Source: an uncultured Bacteroidales bacterium
GTDB lineage: Bacteria > Bacteroidota > Bacteroidia > Bacteroidales > Bacteroidaceae
Assembly: GCA_902779085.1 (NCBI GenBank)
Contig: CACYZY010000003.1
Location: forward strand, 124,001-188,000
DNA length: 64,000 bases
Direction: 5' to 3'
Numbering within the stretch: position 1 is the first letter of the stretch; each line of letters opens with the position of its first letter. The translations under genes and the position numbers were made by a program. The notes under the pieces are model-generated. The model saw nothing but the letters and a program-made list of their open reading frames with translations. It had not been told where the DNA came from and ran no database searches. Positions 45,842-54,875 of this stretch are shown here, piece after piece.

Positions 45842-48355
45842 TCAGAATTTATACGCCACATCAAAGAGGAACCAACGGCCCTTTTGAATAATAAGATTAG
45901 TATTCATACCACTTCTATTATAGCGAGTTCCAAAGAGATTATGAACATTTAGTCCTAGTGTCAGCTTCCCCAATTTATATTCAGCTCCTACATTAACGAT
46001 AGCGCGTGCTGACATATCTCTTTTAGAAATCAATTCTGGCAACATGCTATAAGCCAAGTCTTCCCATTCTTTCGCTGCTTCCGGATCGTCGTCCTGATAA
46101 TAAAGGTCGGCAATATCCATGTAGTTCTTGATTTGCAAAAGCCTTACGAGGTCAGTATTATAAGAAAACTGCTTGCCTTCAAACAAGAGATGGGTATGCA
46201 ACTTCAGTTTCTTGGTAGCTTGCCAAGCCAATACAGCATTCGACATGATAGCTGGCGTATTGTTGTTAGCATTGATATCCGTAGTAGTGAATTCCAACAA
46301 TCCTACTACATCAAGCCCCACCAAATTGGCTTTGTAGGTATTTACCCAAGTAACGTTTACATCTGCCGTAAAGCGAGGGGACTTATAATTACCCATCAGT
46401 TCCACACCTATCGTCTTGTTCCTACCTGCGTTCATGTAGTCTATTACATGCGTCATTACCAAGTCGGTACTGTTATTGTAAAAACCGTTGATCTCAAAAT
46501 TGAATCCTTTTGCCCAATTAGTACCCGCAAATGAAAGTTGCAAGGAATGAACACGTTCAGGCAACAACTCTTCAGCATCCTCTTCACGTCCTCCCCCCAT
46601 TAACGTTGACAATACATTGGCCTTTCGATAGATATAAGGAGCGTCTACAAACGACTTTGAATAGCTGAATTTCACATTCCATTTAGGACGTAACCAAATC
46701 AATGCTATACGAGGCGACAACTCGTTGGCTTTTGAATGATTATAGCGCAACTTGTAGTCATATCGCAAACCCGCATTGACAATGAAAGACTTCCATTGAT
46801 GTTTCAGCTGCAAATATACATCCGCACTGTTTTCCTTGCCTTTACCTGCTTCACGTAAAACAGAATTCTCAGGCACTGTATAAACAAAATCATAGCCAAT
46901 CTGATAGCGGAGGTCATCCAACTGGAAATGGTTATATTCGGCTCCGAAACCAATAGTTCCTTTGTGATCTTTTCCAATGTTATAAGAGTAGTCACCTTTC
47001 AGTTGGAAACCATAATCTTGTTCTTGTCCGTTTACATAACGTGAGATACCTCCATTATTCTCAAAATAAATCGACACATCTTCTGGGAGTCCCAACACTT
47101 TAGCCAATTCTGGCATCGGTTCGTCGTTAATTACTTGGTAACGCGTAAGATCAGATTTGTCGTAAGTAACGGCATATCTCAAATGAAGATTGCCCAAGTT
47201 GTGCGAATAACTTAAGTCTGCATGGTTCGACATAGTAGCGAAACTGGGACCTATACCATTAAAGGTACGATAACGGTCGTAGTCGTAAGAAAGAGCCAAC
47301 GTGCTCAAGGTATATGGTGCTACTACTTGTGAAGAATGACTGTCGTAGAGGAACTGCCAACCTTTCCATCCCAACTGAATGCCAAAATCGTACGACGGAC
47401 GTTTCCCGATACGCCCTATGCTGATTTTGTCAAATGGCATACCATAAATGGTCTTATTTATTCGGTCCTCAGGAACGTTTATGCGTTCACCCTTACTGGT
47501 ATAGACACTACCCCACACCAACAGATCAAGGTCGAAATAGCGCTTGCCAAACAGCAAATCTCCACGCACTTGACCATAATTACCTACACCCGCCTTCATC
47601 TTTACGCCATCAACATCTGCACCGTTCCATGTGATGATGTTTACTACCGCCGTCAATGCCACACCGCCATAAAGCGACGATGCAGGACCTCGCAACACCT
47701 CTATCTGTTTCACCTTCTCCAAACTCATACTGAAATCTGGAGCAGCGGTATTCGTGGTATAACTGTTCAGACGGTGGCCATTGAGCATTATCAGTATTTT
47801 CTCTTGCGTATTACTATAGATGCCGCGCATGGCAATATTGATGTCATCGTCACAATCTATGAGATTCATGCCAGGCACATATGCTGCCAGCACTTCCTGC
47901 AAATTGCGCGCCCCACTGTTGCGAATCATCTCCTCTGTAATCAAAGTAGTAGGCACTGGTACTTCTGCCAGACTTTCTGCCTGACTTGACGCTGTAGTAA
48001 TGGTACCTCCCAATCCTCCTCTGATATCCTCCACCATATCGATAAACCGTTGAGGATCTTCAGGTATCGTACTGTAATAAGGGTTCTCTATTAACAACAG
48101 ATTCACATAGTTTTTAGCAGCTTCATCCTCATCAAGGCCCAGTTTGGCAAGGGCAAGCAAGCGATAGGCACTCTGTTTCAAGGTACCCTTTATAGAGCCA
48201 ATATTGGGATCGAGCAACTCCACCACCCTTTCAAGACGTCCTATGCTATAAGCTGTTTCTGCTTCTATATAGAAAGAACGTCCATTATCTTGCTCCTGCG
48301 ACCATGCCATCAGGCTCAGACATACCACATAAATATATGTAATCAGTCTTTTCAT
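45842..48355 (-). CDS. TonB-dependent receptor with TPR-like N-terminal region
   Basis: 837 aa. A signal peptide (about 1-19) is followed by a helical TPR-like region (about 22-110) in place of the usual carboxypeptidase-regulatory domain. The plug (about 130-240) shows I-E-V-L-R-G-P-A-S-S-L-Y-G, and a long barrel ends in V-A-Y-K-F. No SusD partner is present. The substrate is unknown. It overlaps the histidine kinase stop by 4 bp (ATGA), an unusual coupling of an outer-membrane receptor to a cytoplasmic kinase. Confidence 0.92.
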   Translation of the reverse strand: MKRLITYIYVVCLSLMAWSQEQDNGRSFYIEAETAYSIGRLERVVELLDPNIGSIKGTLKQSAYRLLALAKLGLDEDEAAKNYVNLLLIENPYYSTIPEDPQRFIDMVEDIRGGLGGTITTASSQAESLAEVPVPTTLITEEMIRNSGARNLQEVLAAYVPGMNLIDCDDDINIAMRGIYSNTQEKILIMLNGHRLNSYTTNTAAPDFSMSLEKVKQIEVLRGPASSLYGGVALTAVVNIITWNGADVDGVKMKAGVGNYGQVRGDLLFGKRYFDLDLLVWGSVYTSKGERINVPEDRINKTIYGMPFDKISIGRIGKRPSYDFGIQLGWKGWQFLYDSHSSQVVAPYTLSTLALSYDYDRYRTFNGIGPSFATMSNHADLSYSHNLGNLHLRYAVTYDKSDLTRYQVINDEPMPELAKVLGLPEDVSIYFENNGGISRYVNGQEQDYGFQLKGDYSYNIGKDHKGTIGFGAEYNHFQLDDLRYQIGYDFVYTVPENSVLREAGKGKENSADVYLQLKHQWKSFIVNAGLRYDYKLRYNHSKANELSPRIALIWLRPKWNVKFSYSKSFVDAPYIYRKANVLSTLMGGGREEDAEELLPERVHSLQLSFAGTNWAKGFNFEINGFYNNSTDLVMTHVIDYMNAGRNKTIGVELMGNYKSPRFTADVNVTWVNTYKANLVGLDVVGLLEFTTTDINANNNTPAIMSNAVLAWQATKKLKLHTHLLFEGKQFSYNTDLVRLLQIKNYMDIADLYYQDDDPEAAKEWEDLAYSMLPELISKRDMSARAIVNVGAEYKLGKLTLGLNVHNLFGTRYNRSGMNTNLIIQKGRWFLFDVAYKF

Positions 48356-49188
48356 TTCAGTTTAGCAGGTATGATAAGAGTGAAACATGCGTATTCTCCT
48401 ACTTTAGAATCTATTTGTATCTCACCATGAAGCCTGTTGACGATAATATCATGCGTAATGGCCATGCCTAATCCTGTTCCTTCGCCTATTGGCTTCGTTG
48501 TAAAGAAATTCTCATAAATATGTTTTTTCACTTCCTCACTCATTCCCATGCCATTATCTTTAATAGCTACCGTGATGCTCTGACCATCATACTTCACGCT
48601 AATCTCTATTGTCGGACTATAGCTTTCGGAATTAACAATTTGCGATTTTTCCCAAACAGAATAGCAGGCATTGTTCATGATATTCAGTATGGCGCGGCTG
48701 AAATCCTGCGGAACAATCATCAACTGTGGAATATTGAGCTGATAATCCTCATGAATGCTAATGTTGAAGTTCTTGTGCTTGGCTCTCATGGCGTGATAGG
48801 CAAGCCTTACATATTCCTTGACAATAGCGCAGATGTCAGAAGGAATGAGTTCTCCTTCCTTTCCTCTTGAAATAAGCAGGATGCCCTGAATGGTATTAAT
48901 GGCACGTTCACCATGCTCCACAATTTTGTTCATGTTCTCTCGAAGATCAGCCACAATATCATCAATCTCCTCACGATCAGCTTCGCCAATCTTATCTTTA
49001 TTTTCTTCAAGTACTTCATAAAGGTCTTTCAGCAGTTTGTATGACATCTTGCTGAAATTGATGACGAAATTCAGAGGATTCTGTATCTCGTGAGCAATTC
49101 CTGCACTCAGCAATCCAAGTGAAGCCAGTTTCTCTTGCTGCTTTAACAGCTGCTTCAGCGTTTCCATTTCTAGGTTCGGTGTTTCCAT
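48352..49188 (-). CDS. Soluble sensor-less histidine kinase
   Basis: 278 aa with no membrane segment. The phosphoacceptor His33 lies in A-H-E-I-Q-N-P-L-N, followed by a long helical hairpin and a HATPase domain with N box (N-I-M-N-N-A), D-N-G-M-G-M and G-T-G-L-G-M. No sensory domain. It must take its signal from a partner, most likely the propeller protein encoded 4 bp upstream, whose kinase core is similar. The receiver-PP2C protein of the operon is the probable phosphate acceptor. Confidence 0.92.
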   Translation of the reverse strand: METPNLEMETLKQLLKQQEKLASLGLLSAGIAHEIQNPLNFVINFSKMSYKLLKDLYEVLEENKDKIGEADREEIDDIVADLRENMNKIVEHGERAINTIQGILLISRGKEGELIPSDICAIVKEYVRLAYHAMRAKHKNFNISIHEDYQLNIPQLMIVPQDFSRAILNIMNNACYSVWEKSQIVNSESYSPTIEISVKYDGQSITVAIKDNGMGMSEEVKKHIYENFFTTKPIGEGTGLGMAITHDIIVNRLHGEIQIDSKVGEYACFTLIIPAKLK

Positions 49189-49192
49189 ATCG

Positions 49193-52000
49193 TCAATTGT
49201 TTTTTAACAAAGGAAGTTCAATCTTAAACTCAGTAAATACATATTTCTCAGATTCCACAGAAATCTCGCCTCCATGACTCTGTATAATCTCATGGCACAG
49301 ATACAAGCCCACGCCAGCAGCTTCGCCAGTAGTCTTGGTAGTGAAGAATGGATCAAATACCTTATCGATAATAGCCTTTTCGATACCCACGCCATTGTCA
49401 TGCACCGTCACCAGCACCTTATCCCCTTCTGTTCTTGCCTTCAAGAGAAGCACAGGCTGGAAAGCAGTATCTCGTTGTACTTTCTTTACCAGCGCATAAA
49501 TGCTGTTTCCTATGATGCTCATAAATGATTTGCTCAGATGTTCTACGTTACCGTTGATCATCAGCGACTGATAAGGACAATCCAACTGCACGTCAATATG
49601 GTATTCGGCTATGTCCTTAGCATAATAGGTATCTACTGATTCTTTGTTGGCACGCAGCAGATCTACCAGGTTCATAGGCTGAATACCGCCAGAACGGTCT
49701 CTCAGGATTTCCTCCATTGCTTTCAGCGTATGCGTGGCATTCAGACCGTGTTTCTCTACCTTCTCCAGGTTCTGCGACAACATATCGAGCACGTCCATCG
49801 TATCCTCATAATTCTCCTTGCCCATGTTCTCTTCTTCGTCCTTGATATTGGCTTTCAAATCCTTTATCAAGCCACTTGACAACTTAGAGAAGTTGTTGAT
49901 ATAGTTCATAGGGTTGAGTATACGGTCAATCAAGCCTTGCGTCAACTTACCAGCTGTAGCCATCTTTTCCTGACGGATCAACTGTTTTTGTGCTCGCCTC
50001 AATTCAGCAGTACGCTCTTGCACAACACCCTCCAAGTGCAGTTTCTCTTTTTCCAGGCGGTGTGTACGCCATCGTGCCACGAGGAATGCCAATCCCACAA
50101 ACAGCAAACAATCCAGCACGAACATATACCAAGACAGATAGAACGGATATTTGATACGGAAATTCAGCGGTTCTGCTTCCCAGATCTTACCAGCGGCATC
50201 CATTCCTTGCACTACAAACTTATATTTGCCATACGACAAGTTTACAAACTCCGTCATATGATTCTCGGACCATGCAGTCCAATTGTTGTTGTTCAAACGG
50301 TATCTATAAAGTGTCTGCCCTACTAATGATTCAAAATGGAGCGCATAGCTGATACGCAAATGACGGTTATTGCTTGACAGGTTCAACAAAGCATCTGGAG
50401 CATCCTCATATCCGCCATAGATAATGCTGTCATTACCTAATCTGAATGCACAGATATCCAAACCATTTTCTGCCGTCAACAATGGATCTGGCTGATTCAA
50501 GTCTACAGCCACAATACCAAAAGTACCGCCTATCCACAACAATCCATCGCTCATTGTCAGGCTACGTACGGCATAATTTTTCAATGGCGCCAGAATATGA
50601 TCTATTTCAACCATGCGTTTGTCATCCTTGTATGCATACAGGTTCTTGCCCTCGTTGTCAGTAAGCCACAGAACGCCATTATCGTCAACGTATGAGAAAT
50701 CAGAATACGGGAAAGGCTCCAGGTCTGTAGCGTTCATCACAATCACCTTGCCCTGGTAATTGATAAAGGTAGCAAGATCTTTACTTAAGGTCAAATCCTT
50801 CTTGCCTTCATTCATTTCTTTCATGGAGATGCTGCCCACTTGTCCATACAAGTTACGCAACCAGAACACCCCGTCGTTATCTATCTGCATGTTGGTAACA
50901 TTCTCCATGTCCAGCATTTTAATATGCTTGCCGCCAGATGCATTGAAATACACACCGTCAAACTCGCCACTATAGAAACCGTTATCCATAGGCAAGATGG
51001 CAGTAGTTCCTGCAGTAGTAAGATGCTCCACCTTCCCGTTTCTTATACGGAACACTCCGTCAGCAGTAGCTGCCAACAAATAATCTCCTATTCTATCAAG
51101 ATCCCAGCATGCGAAATCCACGCCTTCAACACGCTCGAAGACATTCCCATTCTTTACTAGCAGACCGTCTCTTGTTCCCACGTAGAACTGGTTGTTCAAT
51201 ACATACATAGACAACACCATCGCAATGCCTTCTGTGGTAGTATATTGTCTGTAGGTAGATGGCATCATCAAAGAGAATACGCCATTTCGAGTAGCTCCCC
51301 ATACAATGCCGTTGCCGTTGTAACACATGCGCGTCACATCGTTATTCATCAAGCCATTACTCTCATTCAGCGAGAAATATTCATTCCCCTGACCATCAGT
51401 AACGATAACGCCCTGTCCGTCTTTAGACGTCACTATAAAATTATCAGCAATGGGCAGCACTTGCGCATCACCTTCCGGATAGGAATGTCCGTTGGTTTTA
51501 GAATAAACAGGCAACTTGCTGTTATTAGTCGCTATCAGTTCCCAGGAGTCGTTATTCACACGATAGGTGTTACCATCCACCATGTAGAAGTAAATAGTGC
51601 CATTCTCTTCCCATATCTCACTCACTTCTCCCCTGATATCCGTCAGGTTTTCCAACGGATGCAAATTAGCATCACTTATCTCGTTGTATTCCAGATATCC
51701 TATAAAGTTATAGCCGCCTGTCCATATCTTACCCGTACTGTCTTGGAAGAGTGTGGTAACACGAGAAATGCCAGGCGTATGCACAATGTCCCATTCTGCA
51801 TTGTCGAAATACAGCAGACCTTCAAAGTTAGCCACATAAATCACCCCTTCTTCCCTATCCACCAGTATGTCGAAATTCTGGTTATGGGCATTATATTCAC
51901 TTGGCTGATAATTACGCATGAAAGGCAAGCCTTGCGCCCTGAGAGGCAGAACACCAAACAGTAGCGCACAGCAAATTAGTATGTATTTCAATCCTTTCAT
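49193..52000 (-). CDS. Two-component propeller/Y_Y_Y sensor with pseudo-histidine-kinase core
   Basis: Start set at 52000 (935 aa), where a clean signal peptide begins. Extracytoplasmic beta-propeller repeats (about 25-530) and a Y_Y_Y-like domain (to about 620) precede a membrane helix (about 632-652), a helical linker, a dimerisation region and a HATPase domain. Where the neighbouring kinase has A-H-E-I-Q-N-P-L-N, this one has I-D-R-I-L-N-P-M-N: the phosphoacceptor His is Asp692 (codon 49925-49927). The ATP-site motifs D-N-G-V-G-I and G-V-G-L-Y-L are intact. No receiver or AraC domain, unlike typical hybrid propeller regulators. Confidence 0.9.
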   Translation of the reverse strand: MKGLKYILICCALLFGVLPLRAQGLPFMRNYQPSEYNAHNQNFDILVDREEGVIYVANFEGLLYFDNAEWDIVHTPGISRVTTLFQDSTGKIWTGGYNFIGYLEYNEISDANLHPLENLTDIRGEVSEIWEENGTIYFYMVDGNTYRVNNDSWELIATNNSKLPVYSKTNGHSYPEGDAQVLPIADNFIVTSKDGQGVIVTDGQGNEYFSLNESNGLMNNDVTRMCYNGNGIVWGATRNGVFSLMMPSTYRQYTTTEGIAMVLSMYVLNNQFYVGTRDGLLVKNGNVFERVEGVDFACWDLDRIGDYLLAATADGVFRIRNGKVEHLTTAGTTAILPMDNGFYSGEFDGVYFNASGGKHIKMLDMENVTNMQIDNDGVFWLRNLYGQVGSISMKEMNEGKKDLTLSKDLATFINYQGKVIVMNATDLEPFPYSDFSYVDDNGVLWLTDNEGKNLYAYKDDKRMVEIDHILAPLKNYAVRSLTMSDGLLWIGGTFGIVAVDLNQPDPLLTAENGLDICAFRLGNDSIIYGGYEDAPDALLNLSSNNRHLRISYALHFESLVGQTLYRYRLNNNNWTAWSENHMTEFVNLSYGKYKFVVQGMDAAGKIWEAEPLNFRIKYPFYLSWYMFVLDCLLFVGLAFLVARWRTHRLEKEKLHLEGVVQERTAELRRAQKQLIRQEKMATAGKLTQGLIDRILNPMNYINNFSKLSSGLIKDLKANIKDEEENMGKENYEDTMDVLDMLSQNLEKVEKHGLNATHTLKAMEEILRDRSGGIQPMNLVDLLRANKESVDTYYAKDIAEYHIDVQLDCPYQSLMINGNVEHLSKSFMSIIGNSIYALVKKVQRDTAFQPVLLLKARTEGDKVLVTVHDNGVGIEKAIIDKVFDPFFTTKTTGEAAGVGLYLCHEIIQSHGGEISVESEKYVFTEFKIELPLLKNN

Positions 52001-52004
52001 CGTC

Positions 52005-53609
52005 TTACTTGCCAATAAATGATTCGTATGGTATGTTATTGCCAATATAATAGGCCCATTCCTCTTGAGTAAGGTCTCTTGTTAACGACTCCTTGATGTA
52101 CTTGGCCATTTCAGACACCGTGATCAACGTGCGTGTCAAATAGCCGTTCTGATTGCCAGTCCACAAATAATTGCCAGATCTGTCTAACGAAGTGCTCATC
52201 AGCCAACTGTCAGATTGTATCACATCCATTGGCTCTATCTTGTCATTGCTCAAATCCCACACTTTCACCGTACCGTCATAACCGGTAGTGAAAAACAAAT
52301 TACTAGCGTTATTCATATTTCTCGTCAGACGCGTGAAAAGCGACACCCTCGACACCCTGGAGCGATGCCCTATCAATCGGGTTATTTTGCCAGCCCCGTC
52401 AATAACAATCACTACACCGTCAGTAGTACCATATATACGCATGTTTTTTGCTGGCATATTAGCGAACGAGAATACTTTTTCCCTGAATGGCAAGGTTTCA
52501 TAGCTGATATTCAGTTCTGCACCCTTTACTACAGTCATTGTGTTTGTATCGTTGAACAATAACACCCTATCATTCATGCTACCTCCTGCAATACTTACCG
52601 GCTTTTCCAAAAGCACTGTTTTCGTAAGTTGCAGATTACCCTGTGCAATGACAAAGAGTCCGTTTTCCGCCACCACCAGCAAATTCATGTTGTCCAGTTC
52701 AAACACACGGAATGGATGAACAGCCCCCGCAATAGGTTGCACAACAGAAGTGCCGTTAGGCCTGATCAAGATAATATGCCCCGTTCTGCTGATGGCATAT
52801 ATGATGCCATTAGGGAACAGTATCACGTCACGCATATCGTAGGTATTGTCACTGAAAAGCACACGGGAATTGAGTCTGTTATTATTAAACTCATGCTCTA
52901 ATACTTCTCCATAAGTGCTTATGGTAACAAACTTTGAATCACTATCATTAAACCATGTTTGTTTCATAACAGAACCATTGTGGACTTTCCATGATTGGTT
53001 CTTTCTGCTGATTTGTGACAACGCCTGATAGAATACAGGATTGTATAAATTGCCTTGATAACGGTTCGTAAAAAGGTAGGAAGTATAAGCCAATAACAGT
53101 GCCAGTTCATGGTTGCCTGTATTATCTTGCACGGTAGCGACAGAAGCCAGAGAACGGGCTAATGCCAGATAACTCAAAGTGTCAGCTATACTTTTAGAAT
53201 GCTCCGCCTCTTCACGTTGTTGCTCTGCCACTATACGCTGGCTTTCTGCCAATCTGGAGGCATCCACAGCTCGTCTTTCCGACGCCAAGGCGTTTTCCTC
53301 TGCCTCTACAGCATTACGACGCTCCACCTCAGCACGCTGTCGCATCTCATCAGCTATGCGAGTCTGCTGCACCGCCTCCTCACGCTGCTGATCAGATATC
53401 TTCTTCTGTTCAACGGCTATTTCCTCCATCTGCGCACTGATTCTTCGCTCTATGACACTGCGTTTTTCTTTCTCCGTCAAGTCTTTCAGTTGTGCTTGCA
53501 ACTCTTCCTTTTGCGCCTTGTTGACAGCATATCCAGCCCAATAAGCCAAACCTCCAGCTATAAAAATAGCCAGCAACGAAAACAGCCAGAGTTTATTGAG
53601 TTTTTTCAT
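52005..53609 (-). CDS. Membrane-anchored coiled-coil protein with WD40-like C-terminal domain
   Basis: 534 aa. One N-terminal helix (about 9-28), then a strongly charged coiled coil (about 30-145) rich in Arg/Glu/Gln. The S-Y-L-A-L-A-R-S-L-A / L-A-L-L-L-A segment follows (about 148-185), then a propeller-like domain with one clear G-T-V-K-V-W-D WD repeat. The ending L-T-x-E-E-W-A-Y-Y-I-G is the tail seen in WD40-bearing STAND proteins. No NTPase domain is present. It may relay or scaffold signals in the operon. Which side of the membrane it faces is uncertain (charge suggests mostly outside). 4 bp before the propeller gene. Confidence 0.8.
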   Translation of the reverse strand: MKKLNKLWLFSLLAIFIAGGLAYWAGYAVNKAQKEELQAQLKDLTEKEKRSVIERRISAQMEEIAVEQKKISDQQREEAVQQTRIADEMRQRAEVERRNAVEAEENALASERRAVDASRLAESQRIVAEQQREEAEHSKSIADTLSYLALARSLASVATVQDNTGNHELALLLAYTSYLFTNRYQGNLYNPVFYQALSQISRKNQSWKVHNGSVMKQTWFNDSDSKFVTISTYGEVLEHEFNNNRLNSRVLFSDNTYDMRDVILFPNGIIYAISRTGHIILIRPNGTSVVQPIAGAVHPFRVFELDNMNLLVVAENGLFVIAQGNLQLTKTVLLEKPVSIAGGSMNDRVLLFNDTNTMTVVKGAELNISYETLPFREKVFSFANMPAKNMRIYGTTDGVVIVIDGAGKITRLIGHRSRVSRVSLFTRLTRNMNNASNLFFTTGYDGTVKVWDLSNDKIEPMDVIQSDSWLMSTSLDRSGNYLWTGNQNGYLTRTLITVSEMAKYIKESLTRDLTQEEWAYYIGNNIPYESFIGK

Positions 53610-53623
53610 TGCCTTCTAAGGGA

Positions 53624-54790
53624 TTATCCCCTCTTCAATGCCATCATCGTAATGTCATCGCTCTGAGGAACTCCTGCCGTGAATGCCCTGACATTTTCAA
53701 GCATCTTGTCAATGGAAACCTGACATGACAGTCCTGCACTCTCACGCAGTACTTTTTCCAGACGTTCATCGCCAAACACCTCATTATTGACATTGCAAGC
53801 CTCGTCAACGCCATCCGTGTACATCATCAGCATATCCCCTTCTTCCAACTTCACATATTCGTCACTAAAGTCGAGGAAGTCAAATACGCCCAACATGCCA
53901 CTGTCGCTGTTTGGCAACTTTTCCAGCTTGCCGTCCTTGCGCAAGATATAGGGAGGGTTATGCCCTGCATTACAATAGTTGATTTCGCCAGTCTTAACGT
54001 TATAGATGGCATAGAACACCGTCACGAACATATTGTCGGCACTCTCCTTGCAGAGCATCTGATTGCTTACTCTCAGACAATCAGCTGCTGTATAGTCACG
54101 TTGCAAGCCACTGATATGTATCATCGTACGGCTAACAGCCATGAAAATGGCAGCAGGAATGCCCTTGCCGCTGACATCTGCCATCACCATACCCAGACGT
54201 TCGTCATCTATCTCGAAGAAATCATAGAAATCACCGCCAATGTCCTTAGCAGGAATCATCACCTGTGCCAAGTCGAATTTAGCCTCCAAATTCTTGAACA
54301 CAGGCAGTTTCTTAGGCAATATAGCTTGCTGAATTTCAGCAGCTACAGCCAAATCCGTCTTGATCATCTCCAGCTGTGAATGCTCCATCTGCGACTTCTT
54401 CACAAACTCAATCTGCTCGATGGCCTTCTCGATGGTCACGCTCAAGTCATCCAAGTCAATAGGTTTCGTCGCAAAGTCGAAAGCACCGTTGTTCATGGCA
54501 GTACGAATGTTGCCCATATCGCCATAAGCCGATACCATGATGCATTTCAATGCCGGGTTTCGCAACTCGTTTATCTTTGTCAGCAAGGTAAGTCCGTCCA
54601 TTTCAGGCATATTGATATCACTCAGTATGATGTTGATGTCTGGTTGTTCCAGCAACATCCTAAGTGCCTCAATGCCGTTATGCGCGAAATAAAACTCATA
54701 CTCGCCCTTGCGAATCTTCCTTCTGAAATACTGTGTCAACAGCAACTCGAGATCGTTCTCGTCGTCAACACTTAAAATCTTAACAGCCAT
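53624..54790 (-). CDS. Response-regulator PP2C (SpoIIE/RsbU-type) phosphatase
   Basis: Start set at 54790 (M-A-V-K-I, 388 aa). Residues 1-125 form a receiver domain with acidic pair Asp9/Asp10 and phosphoacceptor Asp58 (L-S-D-I-N-M-P). A short helical linker precedes a PP2C domain (about 165-388) with metal aspartates in G-G-D-F-Y-D, D-V-S-G-K-G, Y-T-D-G-V and Q-S-D-D-I-T. It should be a phosphatase switched by phosphorylation, acting on a phospho-Ser/Thr protein. First gene of the six-gene operon. A -7 element TATATTTG (complement of 54821-54828) lies upstream. Confidence 0.93.
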   Translation of the reverse strand: MAVKILSVDDENDLELLLTQYFRRKIRKGEYEFYFAHNGIEALRMLLEQPDINIILSDINMPEMDGLTLLTKINELRNPALKCIMVSAYGDMGNIRTAMNNGAFDFATKPIDLDDLSVTIEKAIEQIEFVKKSQMEHSQLEMIKTDLAVAAEIQQAILPKKLPVFKNLEAKFDLAQVMIPAKDIGGDFYDFFEIDDERLGMVMADVSGKGIPAAIFMAVSRTMIHISGLQRDYTAADCLRVSNQMLCKESADNMFVTVFYAIYNVKTGEINYCNAGHNPPYILRKDGKLEKLPNSDSGMLGVFDFLDFSDEYVKLEEGDMLMMYTDGVDEACNVNNEVFGDERLEKVLRESAGLSCQVSIDKMLENVRAFTAGVPQSDDITMMALKRG

Positions 54791-54875
54791 ACTTAATGCT
54801 ACATTTTTAGAATAATAATGCAAATATAAGCATTTTTTGCTACCTTTGCACCGAAATACTAAAATTATATAAATA

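Noticed and set aside
47336-47989. 217-codon plus-strand frame inside the TonB receptor gene
   Set aside because: Antisense to the plug and N-terminal region, with no family resemblance and no promoter.
51245-51964. 239-codon plus-strand frame inside the propeller sensor gene
   Set aside because: Shadow of the propeller repeats; composition and lack of motifs argue against a gene.
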